Assembly: GCA_019057775.1 (NCBI GenBank)
Contig: JAHLWT010000037.1
Span: forward strand, 1 to 53,493
Length of the DNA: 53,493 nt
Reading direction: 5' to 3'
Origin: Promethearchaeota archaeon
Lineage (GTDB): Archaea; Asgardarchaeota; Lokiarchaeia; Sigynarchaeales; SOKP01
The position numbers and the translations under genes were made by a program. This document shows, piece by piece, positions 1-7,191 of this stretch; positions within the stretch are counted from its first letter, which is position 1, and every line of letters begins with the position of its first letter. The notes beneath the pieces are model-generated. The model made no database searches. It was given only the letters and a program-made list of their open reading frames with translations, and was not told the DNA's origin.

Positions 1-123
1 TTTGACGAAGTTTCTGTCTTTTGATACCCACATCTCGTATGTCTCAATTGTTCTACTTTGAATAAAGTCAATTATCTGAGCTTGATAAATATTGGTTTTT
101 TTCTTATATAGAATCCTTATCAT
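1..123 (-). CDS. 5' part of an unrecognised gene leaving the left edge
   Basis: The minus strand reads from an ATG at 123-121 through 41 codons to base 1 with no stop. The peptide begins MIRILYKKKTNIYQAQIIDF and has the mix of charged and hydrophobic residues expected of a real protein. The gene continues outside the window, so neither its length nor its function can be judged. It is divergent from the membrane-protein gene at 582, and the gap between them would carry both promoters. No family is recognised. The opening could also be a chance reading frame, since 41 codons is short in AT-rich DNA. Confidence 0.5.
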   Translation of the reverse strand, partial: MIRILYKKKTNIYQAQIIDFIQSRTIETYEMWVSKDRNFVK

Positions 124-581
124 GATGCGTTATTTTATAATTTTTATAATTAAATATTGGCAGAACTATTATTTATATTTTTTGGTTAGAAATTGGAATT
201 ATCAGCTATAAAGAATAAGTATAGTGATATGAATTTTAAATAATAATAACTATTTTTCATGGTAACTATTTGAATGGCGCTAAAATGGAACGCGGATAAT
301 ACTAAATTACATTTAATATAAATCACGACATAAATTAAAATGACATAGAAATAGTATAGAAAAGATATTTAATACAAGAAACTTAAAAAAGAATAGATAA
401 TTGAAGACTTAAAATTTCCTCAACTTTAATTTTTATTCTCAAAAAAAATATATATATTACTATAGAACCTATAGTAAATTGTATGTAAAATCTTAAAACA
501 TATTGAATCTAAATAAGTTATGAATCAATTTAAAATTAATTCCAATATAATTAGAATCCACATGATAAGAGCGAAAATTAA
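124..581. other. gene-free divergent promoter region
   Basis: These 458 bases are very AT-rich and hold no convincing reading frame on either strand. They should contain the promoters of the leftward gene at 1-123 and the rightward gene at 582. The only structured element I see is a perfect dyad at 457-477. No ribosome-binding site is evident before 582, which fits leaderless or short-leader archaeal transcripts. Confidence 0.5.
457..477. promoter_or_regulatory. perfect 9-bp inverted repeat, candidate operator
   Basis: The arms TTACTATAG and CTATAGTAA are exact reverse complements separated by AAC. The dyad lies about 105 bases upstream of the ATG at 582, in an otherwise featureless AT-rich gap. 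Its size suits a dimeric winged-helix or helix-turn-helix regulator. That role is inferred from symmetry and place only. Confidence 0.35.
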
Positions 582-1355
582 ATGATTACTTGGATTTTAT
601 TTGGTATATTTAGTATTTGGTGTTTAATTAGCAGATTTAGTGAAGATGGAAAAGTAGATGGTCAACCACTTGGTATGCCACGTGGGACAGTTCGTGCATT
701 TATAACGATTATGATTGTCTCATTTCCTTTTGGTTATTTAATAACGGGGGAACAGATTCCGGGTTTAATAACAAGCTCAATTTTTATCGTTGTAGCCTTT
801 TATTTTACTACAAGGAAGAGTGGTGCAGAAAAATTAAAAGAGATTGTTGATGAAATTAAGAAACTTGATTTGGTTCTAGATGAAAAAAAAGAAAAGAAAC
901 CCCTCTATTTGCCCAAATACACAGTAAGAGTCTTTTTAGTGAGTATGTTAATCCTTATTCAAATGCTCATCTTCTTAAAACCAGGAACCATATTTTCGAT
1001 AACAAACACATTGGCAGACGTCCTTCTAATGATTGGACTTTTTATCATCGGTGCTTTTTTCAGATCAATTATAAAGGTTAGAGAAAAGAGAAGTCTAAAA
1101 GAAAAAATACAGAATATGGATGCATCTCTTACAGAGGCGGAAATCATTGAAAAATTAATGTCAGAGGAAACAAGCTGGTTGAAAAAAGAAGGTAAAAATA
1201 TCCTCTCCTCAGTAGTATTAATCTTAGTAATAATAGCATTGATAGTTTATAGTTTTGAGTGGGATTTTACAATTTTTTCAGTACCGGCATATACATTAAC
1301 AGTTCAAGGTACTTTATTATTGCTTATTAACTTCTACTACGGTTTCAGAGATTAG
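582..1355 (+). CDS. membrane protein with an internal duplication
   Basis: 257 aa. Hydrophobic segments lie near residues 2-18, 38-76, 116-162 and 207-250, with a charged, helical linker around 78-108. A short motif recurs: MPRGTVRAF at residues 32-40 and LPKYTVRVF at 110-118, each just before a hydrophobic pair. This suggests two related two-helix units. No catalytic or transport motif is recognised. The gene stands alone, and an 8-base T run shortly after its stop may end the transcript. It is likely a cytoplasmic-membrane protein of unknown role; the duplication is visible but its meaning is not. Confidence 0.75.
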   Translation: MITWILFGIFSIWCLISRFSEDGKVDGQPLGMPRGTVRAFITIMIVSFPFGYLITGEQIPGLITSSIFIVVAFYFTTRKSGAEKLKEIVDEIKKLDLVLDEKKEKKPLYLPKYTVRVFLVSMLILIQMLIFLKPGTIFSITNTLADVLLMIGLFIIGAFFRSIIKVREKRSLKEKIQNMDASLTEAEIIEKLMSEETSWLKKEGKNILSSVVLILVIIALIVYSFEWDFTIFSVPAYTLTVQGTLLLLINFYYGFRD

Positions 1356-1376
1356 CAATATAAAAGTTTCCTCCCC

Positions 1377-1390
1377 TTTTTTTTATTTTA
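1377..1390 (+). terminator. poly-T terminator after the 582 gene
   Basis: Eight consecutive T residues (1377-1384) preceded by CCTCCCC and followed by more A/T lie about 20 bases after the stop codon. Archaeal transcription often ends at such T runs without a stem. Confidence 0.4.
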
Positions 1391-1601
1391 TATAATTAAC
1401 AATCTATTGTTAAAATTTTTAATTTAGGATGTATGGATCTTCTTAATTATTAGTGATCGAGTAGATGCAGATTTAGAAGACTTAAAGGTAATTGCCATAA
1501 CAAAAATAAAAGCTGCTTATAATCGCTCTATTGATTTAGAAGCAGCTCATTCAGTTCTTTGGGATAATTTTACTTCAAAAAGAAAAATTAAAACAATAAT
1601 A

Positions 1602-2099
1602 ATGCTAATTCTAAGCCTATTTGTTTCGAGCTCATTAATATTTACTATTTCATTTGAAAATTTAACAGATTTTAAAATTTTCTTGCTTATTTTTGATATT
1701 TTTTCACTAATCATTTTAATTCTGATTGCATTGGAGAGTTTTTTGGCAATAACAGGTAAAAGTGAGGATCATGGACATATTGTGAATGGAGCACTGCAAT
1801 TACGGGAGCAAAGTATGAATTTCTTTCGGTATAAATTAGATAATCTTGATAAACAGGGCTATATCGAAGAATTAAAATCTCTTGAAATTAGTGATTCAAA
1901 CCTAAAAGAGAAAAGCGCAAAATACACTAGAAGACTTTCAAATAATGTTAATAATGATATTATTGAAAAAATTAAAGATCTTGAAACACAGGGCACCAAA
2001 AAATACTTTATGATTCAAGAAGAAATTGATTCTGCTACTGAGAAATTACAGAAATTTACGGCTTTAAGAACCTGTGAAGCATGGATTAAATTTTCATAG
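1602..2099 (+). CDS. two-TM protein with helical tail, possibly SLATT-like; start unclear
   Basis: From the ATG at 1602 the product is 165 aa: two transmembrane helices (about residues 1-17 and 25-49), then a charged helical region with heptad-like stretches. The same frame is open back to 1428 and reads like protein (for example VDADLEDLKVIAITKIKAAY), but has no ATG, GTG or TTG there. An ATG at 1433 lies in another frame and stops after MDLLNY, so one extra base could have broken a longer gene. A soluble helix, two TM helices and a helical tail are the layout of SLATT domains, proposed membrane effectors of conflict systems. That match is by layout only and tentative. Confidence 0.55.
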   Translation: MLILSLFVSSSLIFTISFENLTDFKIFLLIFDIFSLIILILIALESFLAITGKSEDHGHIVNGALQLREQSMNFFRYKLDNLDKQGYIEELKSLEISDSNLKEKSAKYTRRLSNNVNNDIIEKIKDLETQGTKKYFMIQEEIDSATEKLQKFTALRTCEAWIKFS

Positions 2100-2123
2100 A
2101 TATGAATATATATGTATGAAAAG

Positions 2124-2930
2124 TTAATTACTGCCAAGAATCTCTTTCCTAATAAAGGGTTTTATGTCTTTCCCTTTTTCCCAATACCAATCAAATAGTT
2201 CTTTTGTCCAATTTATAAAAGACTCGTGATTATCAATTAAACATTGACTATAATCAATTTCTCCATTCCGACTTAGAAATAGGATTGAACCCTTCTCAGA
2301 CGCTACAAGAGAGAGCCCAATTTTATCTAATAATCTAATATTTTTTATCATCTCTTTAAAAAACACTTTAGGGGTTTCAAATAAATTAGACCACCCTTCA
2401 GGTATATTGTACGATTTTAACAGGTTTTTATCCACTAAAGCTTTGATTTTAACTGACTGATTTTTCATCTTTTTCTCTGCTTCTTTCAAAAGAGATTTCT
2501 GATATTGATCTGTAATTACATATAGAAATTTATCAGAATCTTTAACTAAGTTTTCAAAAATTTCCATATTTTCCATAGTTTTGTTACTTAATTCAACTGT
2601 TTTTAATTTGCCTAACTGAAAGATAAGATTTACAGGGATTAAGGTGATATCATGACTATTTAAATACTCTCCATTATTTAAAGAAACTTCGAAGATGTCC
2701 ATCATTTGTAGAAATATTTTTCCAATATTAGTTACAAAATATCTATTGTCAACTCCTTTACTTATTAAATTTTTTTGGTAAAGTCTTTTTAAATGGCGTG
2801 AGATTTCAGATCCAGGGATACCTAATTCCTTTCCAAGTTGACTATGCCTTTTAGCTTGATGATATAAACTTTTAAGTATATTATATCTTCCTATATTCGA
2901 AAATTCAAATATTAATTTGTTTACTTCCAT
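2124..2930 (-). CDS. FilR1-like winged-helix transcription regulator
   Basis: 268 aa. Residues about 10-70 form a winged helix with the recognition region GIPGSEISRHLKRLYQKNLI followed by a short wing (GVDNRYFVT). Residues about 90-260 match the layout of the middle domain of archaeal FilR1-type regulators (DUF1724): a sensor-like alpha/beta region ending in an FDWYWEKGKDIKPF tail. Such proteins are cytoplasmic DNA-binding repressors or activators found mainly in archaea. The gene is divergent from the acyl-CoA operon starting near 3130, so it is a good candidate for its local regulator. The start is the first ATG before the winged helix. The inducing ligand is unknown. Confidence 0.8.
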   Translation of the reverse strand: MEVNKLIFEFSNIGRYNILKSLYHQAKRHSQLGKELGIPGSEISRHLKRLYQKNLISKGVDNRYFVTNIGKIFLQMMDIFEVSLNNGEYLNSHDITLIPVNLIFQLGKLKTVELSNKTMENMEIFENLVKDSDKFLYVITDQYQKSLLKEAEKKMKNQSVKIKALVDKNLLKSYNIPEGWSNLFETPKVFFKEMIKNIRLLDKIGLSLVASEKGSILFLSRNGEIDYSQCLIDNHESFINWTKELFDWYWEKGKDIKPFIRKEILGSN

Positions 2931-3025
2931 AATCCATCAATATTTTTAGAAATAAGATATATTTTAATCATTAATTTAAATTATATAATTTGAATATATA
3001 TAAAATCATTCGTATCTATTTAAAT

Positions 3026-3061
3026 AAATTAGAAAAAGTTTAAATTTATTCAAACTAATTT
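3026..3061. promoter_or_regulatory. interrupted dyad between regulator and acyl-CoA operon
   Basis: AAATTAG at 3026-3032 and CTAATTT at 3055-3061 are exact reverse complements, with an inner GTTT/AAAC pair between them. The element lies in the shared intergenic region of the FilR1-like gene (minus) and the wHTH/acyl-CoA dehydrogenase genes (plus). It could bind either regulator. In DNA this AT-rich, short dyads also arise by chance. Confidence 0.3.
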
Positions 3062-3157
3062 AGATGCCTTATAGGGTTGTTTTTTAAACATTGACGAAAT
3101 ATTTATTATAAAACTTGAAGGTGATTTGAAATATACGAGGAAATTGAACTTCGGGCC

Positions 3158-3430
3158 TTGAAATTGTTAGCAAAAAATTTCGAATACAATCAGGCTCTCC
3201 ATATGGAAGCTGATCAAATGACTGTTTTACTTGGAGTGAAAAAAAAAGAAATACAGCAAGTATTGCGGATATTAGGAGATGCTAATTTAGCTAATCTCTA
3301 TATAGAGAAAGATAAAATTAAACTTGCAAAAATTTCATGGCAAGGCTTGAACGAAATCGGTGATATAAACCTTAAATATGGAATGGGAAAGGACGCATAT
3401 AAAAATTACACCGCGGAGGGGTATCGATAA
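3158..3430 (+). CDS. small winged-helix-like protein
   Basis: 90 aa from a TTG at 3158. The frame is open back to 3125 and looks coding (FEIYEEIELRA), but no standard start codon is found there and no good Shine-Dalgarno sequence sits before the TTG, so the true N-terminus is uncertain. Residues about 15-65 resemble a winged helix: a helix DQMTVLLGVKKKEIQQVLRI, then the wing-like LYIEKDKIKLAKISWQGL. The stop overlaps the next start (TAATG), so it is translationally coupled to the acyl-CoA dehydrogenase. It may regulate the operon; no family is named with confidence. Confidence 0.65.
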   Translation: MKLLAKNFEYNQALHMEADQMTVLLGVKKKEIQQVLRILGDANLANLYIEKDKIKLAKISWQGLNEIGDINLKYGMGKDAYKNYTAEGYR

Positions 3431-4674
3431 TGTTTGATTATATGCCTTGGTGGGACAAGGACACTAAGCAATTTGCTGATGAAGTTGAAAATTTCTGTGA
3501 TACGGAGCTCCAACCGCTAGCTATAAAACTCCTTGAAGACAATAAAGATCCTATGACAATTCAATGGGAAGCCTCTAAGATCTGTATTGACAAAGGTTTC
3601 CATCCTTTGATGGTTCTAGCGGAAGAAAAGTATGGAGGTCGGGATAAAGGCTATGCGGGGTATACCATTCTTAATGAAGAAATTGGACGATCCATGATAA
3701 ATATTAACCCCCTCCTTACTTCTGTTTTCGGGGCTGGACCAGTTCATCTTTTTGGTACGGAGGCACAGAAAGAGAAGTTTATGATTCCCCTTGTAAGGGG
3801 TGAAAAATGGGCATCTATTACGGTTACCGAACCAGATGTCGGCAATGACGCCGCTGGTATTCAACTACATGCTGAAAAGGACGGTGATGAGTGGGTTCTA
3901 AATGGATGGAAACGTTTCATTACTCTTGGCCCTTTATCAGATTATCATATGCTCTATGCTAATACAGATCCAGATATGAGAAGGATACATCGTCATCTAA
4001 CAGCCTTTTTTCTACCATCTAATCTTCCTGGGATTACTTATGAAAAAATAAATCAACTTATTGGAGATGTCGAAATGGCTAATGCAGTGATAAGATATAG
4101 AAATGTTCGGGTTCCAGAAGAATTTATGATATTAGATCCTGGAGATGGATGGACAGTGATGGTAAGCGCTTTAAATATTGAGCGTCTAGGGATCGCTGGA
4201 GTCGTTGGCTCTTCAAGGAATTTATTAGAGACCTCTAGAGCTTATGGTCGTAGAAGAATGCAATTTGGGGCTCCTATCTCACGATATAATGGTGTCCAGT
4301 TAAGGATGGCCAACATAAGCATGAAAATGAATCTGACTCGCGTATATCTCTATTATTTGGCTCATTTATTGGATACTGGAGAAGCAGATATGTTTACTTT
4401 TGCTCTGAAATCTTCTACAGCGAAAATATTTGGAACTCAATCTTTAACAGAGATGGCATTAGACGCATTATTTATATGTGGTGGTGATGGTTATCTCCAA
4501 GAAACTGGTATTGGAGGTATATTAAAGAATGGTGCTTTGATGCAAATAGCAGGAGGTTCAAACGATATCTTGAAATTATTTATTGGTCGTAATGAGTTCA
4601 TGCAGGATGTTGATGAGCGAATGCTGACACCTTCAGTTAGAGGTCCCACAAAAGAAGATGCCGATAAATTATAA
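3430..4674 (+). CDS. acyl-CoA dehydrogenase
   Basis: 414 aa, full length for this FAD flavoprotein family, which oxidises acyl-CoA to trans-2-enoyl-CoA and passes electrons to an electron-transfer flavoprotein. The first signature is ASITVTEPDVGNDAAG, and the C-terminal FAD region has RRMQFGAPISRYNGVQ and GGDGYLQETG. The usual catalytic Glu of the YEGT motif is absent: the site reads QIAGGSND. A Glu is instead found at residue 251 in NIERLGIAG, the helix-G position used by isovaleryl-CoA and long-chain acyl-CoA dehydrogenases. A branched or long substrate is therefore plausible. No ETF genes are in the window. It is the second gene of the operon, overlapping its neighbour by one base. Confidence 0.92.
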   Translation: MFDYMPWWDKDTKQFADEVENFCDTELQPLAIKLLEDNKDPMTIQWEASKICIDKGFHPLMVLAEEKYGGRDKGYAGYTILNEEIGRSMININPLLTSVFGAGPVHLFGTEAQKEKFMIPLVRGEKWASITVTEPDVGNDAAGIQLHAEKDGDEWVLNGWKRFITLGPLSDYHMLYANTDPDMRRIHRHLTAFFLPSNLPGITYEKINQLIGDVEMANAVIRYRNVRVPEEFMILDPGDGWTVMVSALNIERLGIAGVVGSSRNLLETSRAYGRRRMQFGAPISRYNGVQLRMANISMKMNLTRVYLYYLAHLLDTGEADMFTFALKSSTAKIFGTQSLTEMALDALFICGGDGYLQETGIGGILKNGALMQIAGGSNDILKLFIGRNEFMQDVDERMLTPSVRGPTKEDADKL

Positions 4675-4678
4675 TTTA

Positions 4679-4684
4679 GGAGGT
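4679..4684 (+). promoter_or_regulatory. Shine-Dalgarno site of the crotonase gene
   Basis: GGAGGT lies seven bases before the ATG at 4692. It is one of the strongest ribosome-binding sites in the window and fixes the start of the downstream crotonase. Confidence 0.7.
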
Positions 4685-4691
4685 AAAAGAT

Positions 4692-5492
4692 ATGGTAAAG
4701 TATAAAGCAATTACTTTTGAAATTGAAGATAAAGTTGGATGGATTACTATAAACCGACCTGAAAGAAGGAATGCTCTTGCTCGAGAAGTGTGGCAAGAAA
4801 TAATGCAAGTATTAGTTGATACTGAAAATGATCTTGGTGTCCGAGTCATTGTTTTAACGGGAAATGATACTCAGATCAAAGGGCGTTCAGCATTTTCTGC
4901 AGGTTTGGATATTAAACAGATGGCAACAGCAGGATTTGGAAGCTTAGCTGAATTTCTTGGTATCTTATTAGATCCAAACGAGATAATGTTAAGATATCCT
5001 AAGCCTATGATTGCAGCTATCAATGGGGTCGCATATGCCGGGGGATTAGAACTCACATTATTCTGTGATGTTGCTATTGCGGCTGGTGATGCAGTAATGG
5101 GCTTCTGGGAAAATCGAAGAGGTTTAGCTAGTGGTCTTGCGATGATTTTACTACCTGAAATGATTGGTTTACGATACACAAAGGAATTATTACTGACTGG
5201 TAAGATCATTGATGCGCAAGAAGCTTACCGTATAGGATTAGTGAATAAAGTCGTACCTCATGATCAGTTACACGATGCTGTCATGGAAATGGCTAATGAA
5301 ATGAAAAAAGTCGCTCCGTTAAGTCATAAATGGACAAAAAAGTGGTTCTTTGAAGGTGGTCATTTAGAACAACGAAAATGTATCGGAGCTCTTTGGGCAC
5401 CATTCCAAGAACTTTTCCAGAGTGAAGATGTAATTGAAGGTTTCACTGCCTTTATGGAAGGTAATAGAGAACCCAAATGGAAGGGTAAATAA
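4692..5492 (+). CDS. enoyl-CoA hydratase/isomerase family protein
   Basis: 266 aa crotonase-fold enzyme. The oxyanion-hole and CoA-binding region reads PKPMIAAINGVAYAGGLELT, and the C-terminus has the family ending EGFTAFMEGNREPKWKGK. Both Glu residues of classical enoyl-CoA hydratases appear to be present: the one in GGLELTLFCD and the one in GFWENRRG. Hydration of a 2-enoyl-CoA is therefore the best guess, directly downstream of the dehydrogenase that would make that substrate. It lies 17 bases after the acyl-CoA dehydrogenase and has a strong GGAGGT site. Other crotonase reactions cannot be excluded from sequence alone. Confidence 0.88.
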   Translation: MVKYKAITFEIEDKVGWITINRPERRNALAREVWQEIMQVLVDTENDLGVRVIVLTGNDTQIKGRSAFSAGLDIKQMATAGFGSLAEFLGILLDPNEIMLRYPKPMIAAINGVAYAGGLELTLFCDVAIAAGDAVMGFWENRRGLASGLAMILLPEMIGLRYTKELLLTGKIIDAQEAYRIGLVNKVVPHDQLHDAVMEMANEMKKVAPLSHKWTKKWFFEGGHLEQRKCIGALWAPFQELFQSEDVIEGFTAFMEGNREPKWKGK

Positions 5493-5532
5493 TGAATTTT
5501 TTTTATAGAAAATACAATTGGAGGAATTTAAC

Positions 5533-5862
5533 ATGACAAATGAAGAATTACTTGAAGGAATTAAAAAGATGGTTATTAAGTTAGAAGATCCAGCATATCA
5601 AGACCGGTTCAAAGATTTTGATAAAACCTTACAATTCAATTTCACTGATACGGATAATTATTATCTTGTGTTCAAAGACGCTAAGTGTGAAATAAAAGAG
5701 GGAGATATTGAGGATCCTGACATGACTATTACAACAAATAGTGAAGTTATAATTGATATCATGAACAGAGAAATGAGCCCAACTAAAGCCTTTATGGGTG
5801 GGAAAATTAAAGCAAAAGGACCCATGAATGATATGTTGAAATTACAAATGTTAATGAAATGA
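5533..5862 (+). CDS. SCP2 sterol-carrier domain protein
   Basis: 109 aa, a stand-alone SCP2 domain, which binds lipids or acyl-CoAs in a hydrophobic tunnel. Seen: YYLVFKDAKCEIKEGDIEDP, the strand-rich core, then DMTITTNSEVIIDIMNREMS and AFMGGKIKAKGPMNDMLKL, the typical family end. The ATG at 5533 is chosen because GGAGG at 5520-5524 sits just before it; a TTG at 5518 overlaps that site and cannot be the start. It lies between two crotonase genes, so it probably presents acyl chains to the operon's enzymes. A T run follows the stop. Confidence 0.88.
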   Translation: MTNEELLEGIKKMVIKLEDPAYQDRFKDFDKTLQFNFTDTDNYYLVFKDAKCEIKEGDIEDPDMTITTNSEVIIDIMNREMSPTKAFMGGKIKAKGPMNDMLKLQMLMK

Positions 5863-5878
5863 ATAGATAAATAAACTA

Positions 5879-5887
5879 TTTTTTTTT
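5879..5887 (+). terminator. poly-T run after the SCP2 gene
   Basis: Nine T residues lie about 16 bases after the SCP2 stop codon. They may end or attenuate transcription between the first and second half of the acyl-CoA gene group. Confidence 0.35.
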
Positions 5888-5923
5888 ATTTTATTATAAT
5901 TAGTAAATAGAAGTAATTAGAAA

Positions 5924-6742
5924 ATGGAATTCAAATATCTTTTATTTGAAATAAAGAATAATGTTGCAATTATCACATTCAATAGGGAATATAAATTGAA
6001 TGCGATAAATGGTATGATGTTTGATGAAATATATGAAGCATTAGATGAAGTTGCTAGCAATACTGAAATTAGAGCAGCGATAATTACAGGAAAAGGCAGA
6101 GCCTTTTCTACTGGAGGTGATTTTAATCAAGCTAGTGAAGGCATGGCTGGCGATGTTGATGAGGTCGAGGATGGTGGAAAAATGCAATCGGGAGAGATGG
6201 AGATAGATGTTTCTCAAAAAAGATTAGTATTGAAGATGCAAAAAACACCAAAGCCTCTTATTGCAGCTATTAACGGCCTGGCATTAGGTGGTGGAATGAA
6301 TATAGCTTTAAACTGCGATTTAATTTATGCTTCAGAAACAGCAGAATTAGGAACCTATTTCATGAAGCGAGCAATTATTCCTGAAATGTCATCAACGTAT
6401 ATTTTACCACGGATAATTGGTATCCATAAAGCAAAAGAATTAATTTTCTTCGGTGATAGATTTAGCTCACAAAAAGCCTTAGAGCTGGGTTTAATTAATG
6501 GTGTATTTCCTAATGATGAGTTCATGGACAATGTATTAAAAATCGCAGAAAAATTAGCGAAAGGCCCAACATTTTCGATTGGTTTAGCAAAACTTGCCAT
6601 CAATGAAACACTTGAACAAAAAACTATTGAAGCTCTTGACAGAGAAGCTGAAAGTTTATTTAAAGCGTTTGATTCTGAAGATTTTACAGAAGGATTACTT
6701 GCTTTTTTCGAGAAAAGAGAGCCAAAATTTTTAGGGAGATAA
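5924..6742 (+). CDS. crotonase-family enoyl-CoA isomerase-like protein
   Basis: 272 aa. The CoA/oxyanion-hole segment is PKPLIAAINGLALGGGMN. At the place of the first hydratase Glu it has Asn (GGGMNIALNCD), and the second is not in its usual PE context. A Glu in AIIPEMSSTYILPR matches the single catalytic Glu of delta3,delta2-enoyl-CoA isomerases and PaaG-like proteins. Isomerisation of unsaturated acyl-CoA is therefore more likely than hydration. An acidic insertion near residues 65-90 (DVDEVEDGGKMQSGEMEIDV) is unusual for the family. The ECH-type C-terminus FFEKREPKFLGR is intact. It lies downstream of the SCP2 gene after a T-rich gap. Confidence 0.82.
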   Translation: MEFKYLLFEIKNNVAIITFNREYKLNAINGMMFDEIYEALDEVASNTEIRAAIITGKGRAFSTGGDFNQASEGMAGDVDEVEDGGKMQSGEMEIDVSQKRLVLKMQKTPKPLIAAINGLALGGGMNIALNCDLIYASETAELGTYFMKRAIIPEMSSTYILPRIIGIHKAKELIFFGDRFSSQKALELGLINGVFPNDEFMDNVLKIAEKLAKGPTFSIGLAKLAINETLEQKTIEALDREAESLFKAFDSEDFTEGLLAFFEKREPKFLGR

Positions 6743-6760
6743 GCAGATATTGATAAAAAT

Positions 6761-7180
6761 ATGACAAACAGTAATATTAAGAAACTCAAGTTAGTGTCTC
6801 TCATTGGAGGTATTTATGAAATTATTTTTGGTTTTATATTGATATTTTTCATAATGCCATTATTAAATTTATTAGGCCTAAATATAACTAGATTAGACTA
6901 CCCTATTTTTGCTCACACAGCCGGTTTGTTAGCAATTATTATTGGTTTAATATTATCATTCTCGGCTTACAATGTAGAGAAGTATCTGCTTAATATAATA
7001 TTAATAATTATATTACGGTTAATCATCCAGATTGTAATTTTTATAAATATAGTTCTAATTCCTACAATTGGATTAGGATTATTGATTTTTGGCTTAATTG
7101 ATTTGGTTTTTGCTCTTCTTACAATATATTTAATTAAGACTTCCAACTTACCATTTAATATTTTTAAAATTATCAAATAG
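6761..7180 (+). CDS. small four-helix membrane protein
   Basis: 139 aa with four predicted transmembrane helices (about residues 12-35, 46-65, 71-95 and 98-123) and few polar residues. No family is recognised. It sits 18 bases after the crotonase and 11 bases before the acyl-CoA ligase, so it is probably co-transcribed with the lipid genes. A place for acyl chains at the membrane could be its role, but nothing in the sequence shows it. Confidence 0.7.
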   Translation: MTNSNIKKLKLVSLIGGIYEIIFGFILIFFIMPLLNLLGLNITRLDYPIFAHTAGLLAIIIGLILSFSAYNVEKYLLNIILIIILRLIIQIVIFINIVLIPTIGLGLLIFGLIDLVFALLTIYLIKTSNLPFNIFKIIK

Positions 7181-7191
7181 GATGTGTTTTT

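Noticed and set aside
4491..4808. 105-codon minus-strand frame over the end of the acyl-CoA dehydrogenase gene
   Set aside because: It spans the junction of two clear plus-strand genes and their Shine-Dalgarno site. No protein-like features.
5518..5532. TTG start for the SCP2 gene
   Set aside because: The TTG overlaps the GGAGG ribosome-binding site that serves the ATG at 5533.
6355..6804. 149-codon minus-strand frame over the second crotonase
   Set aside because: Antisense shadow of an intact gene; composition is low-complexity Ser/Leu/Phe.
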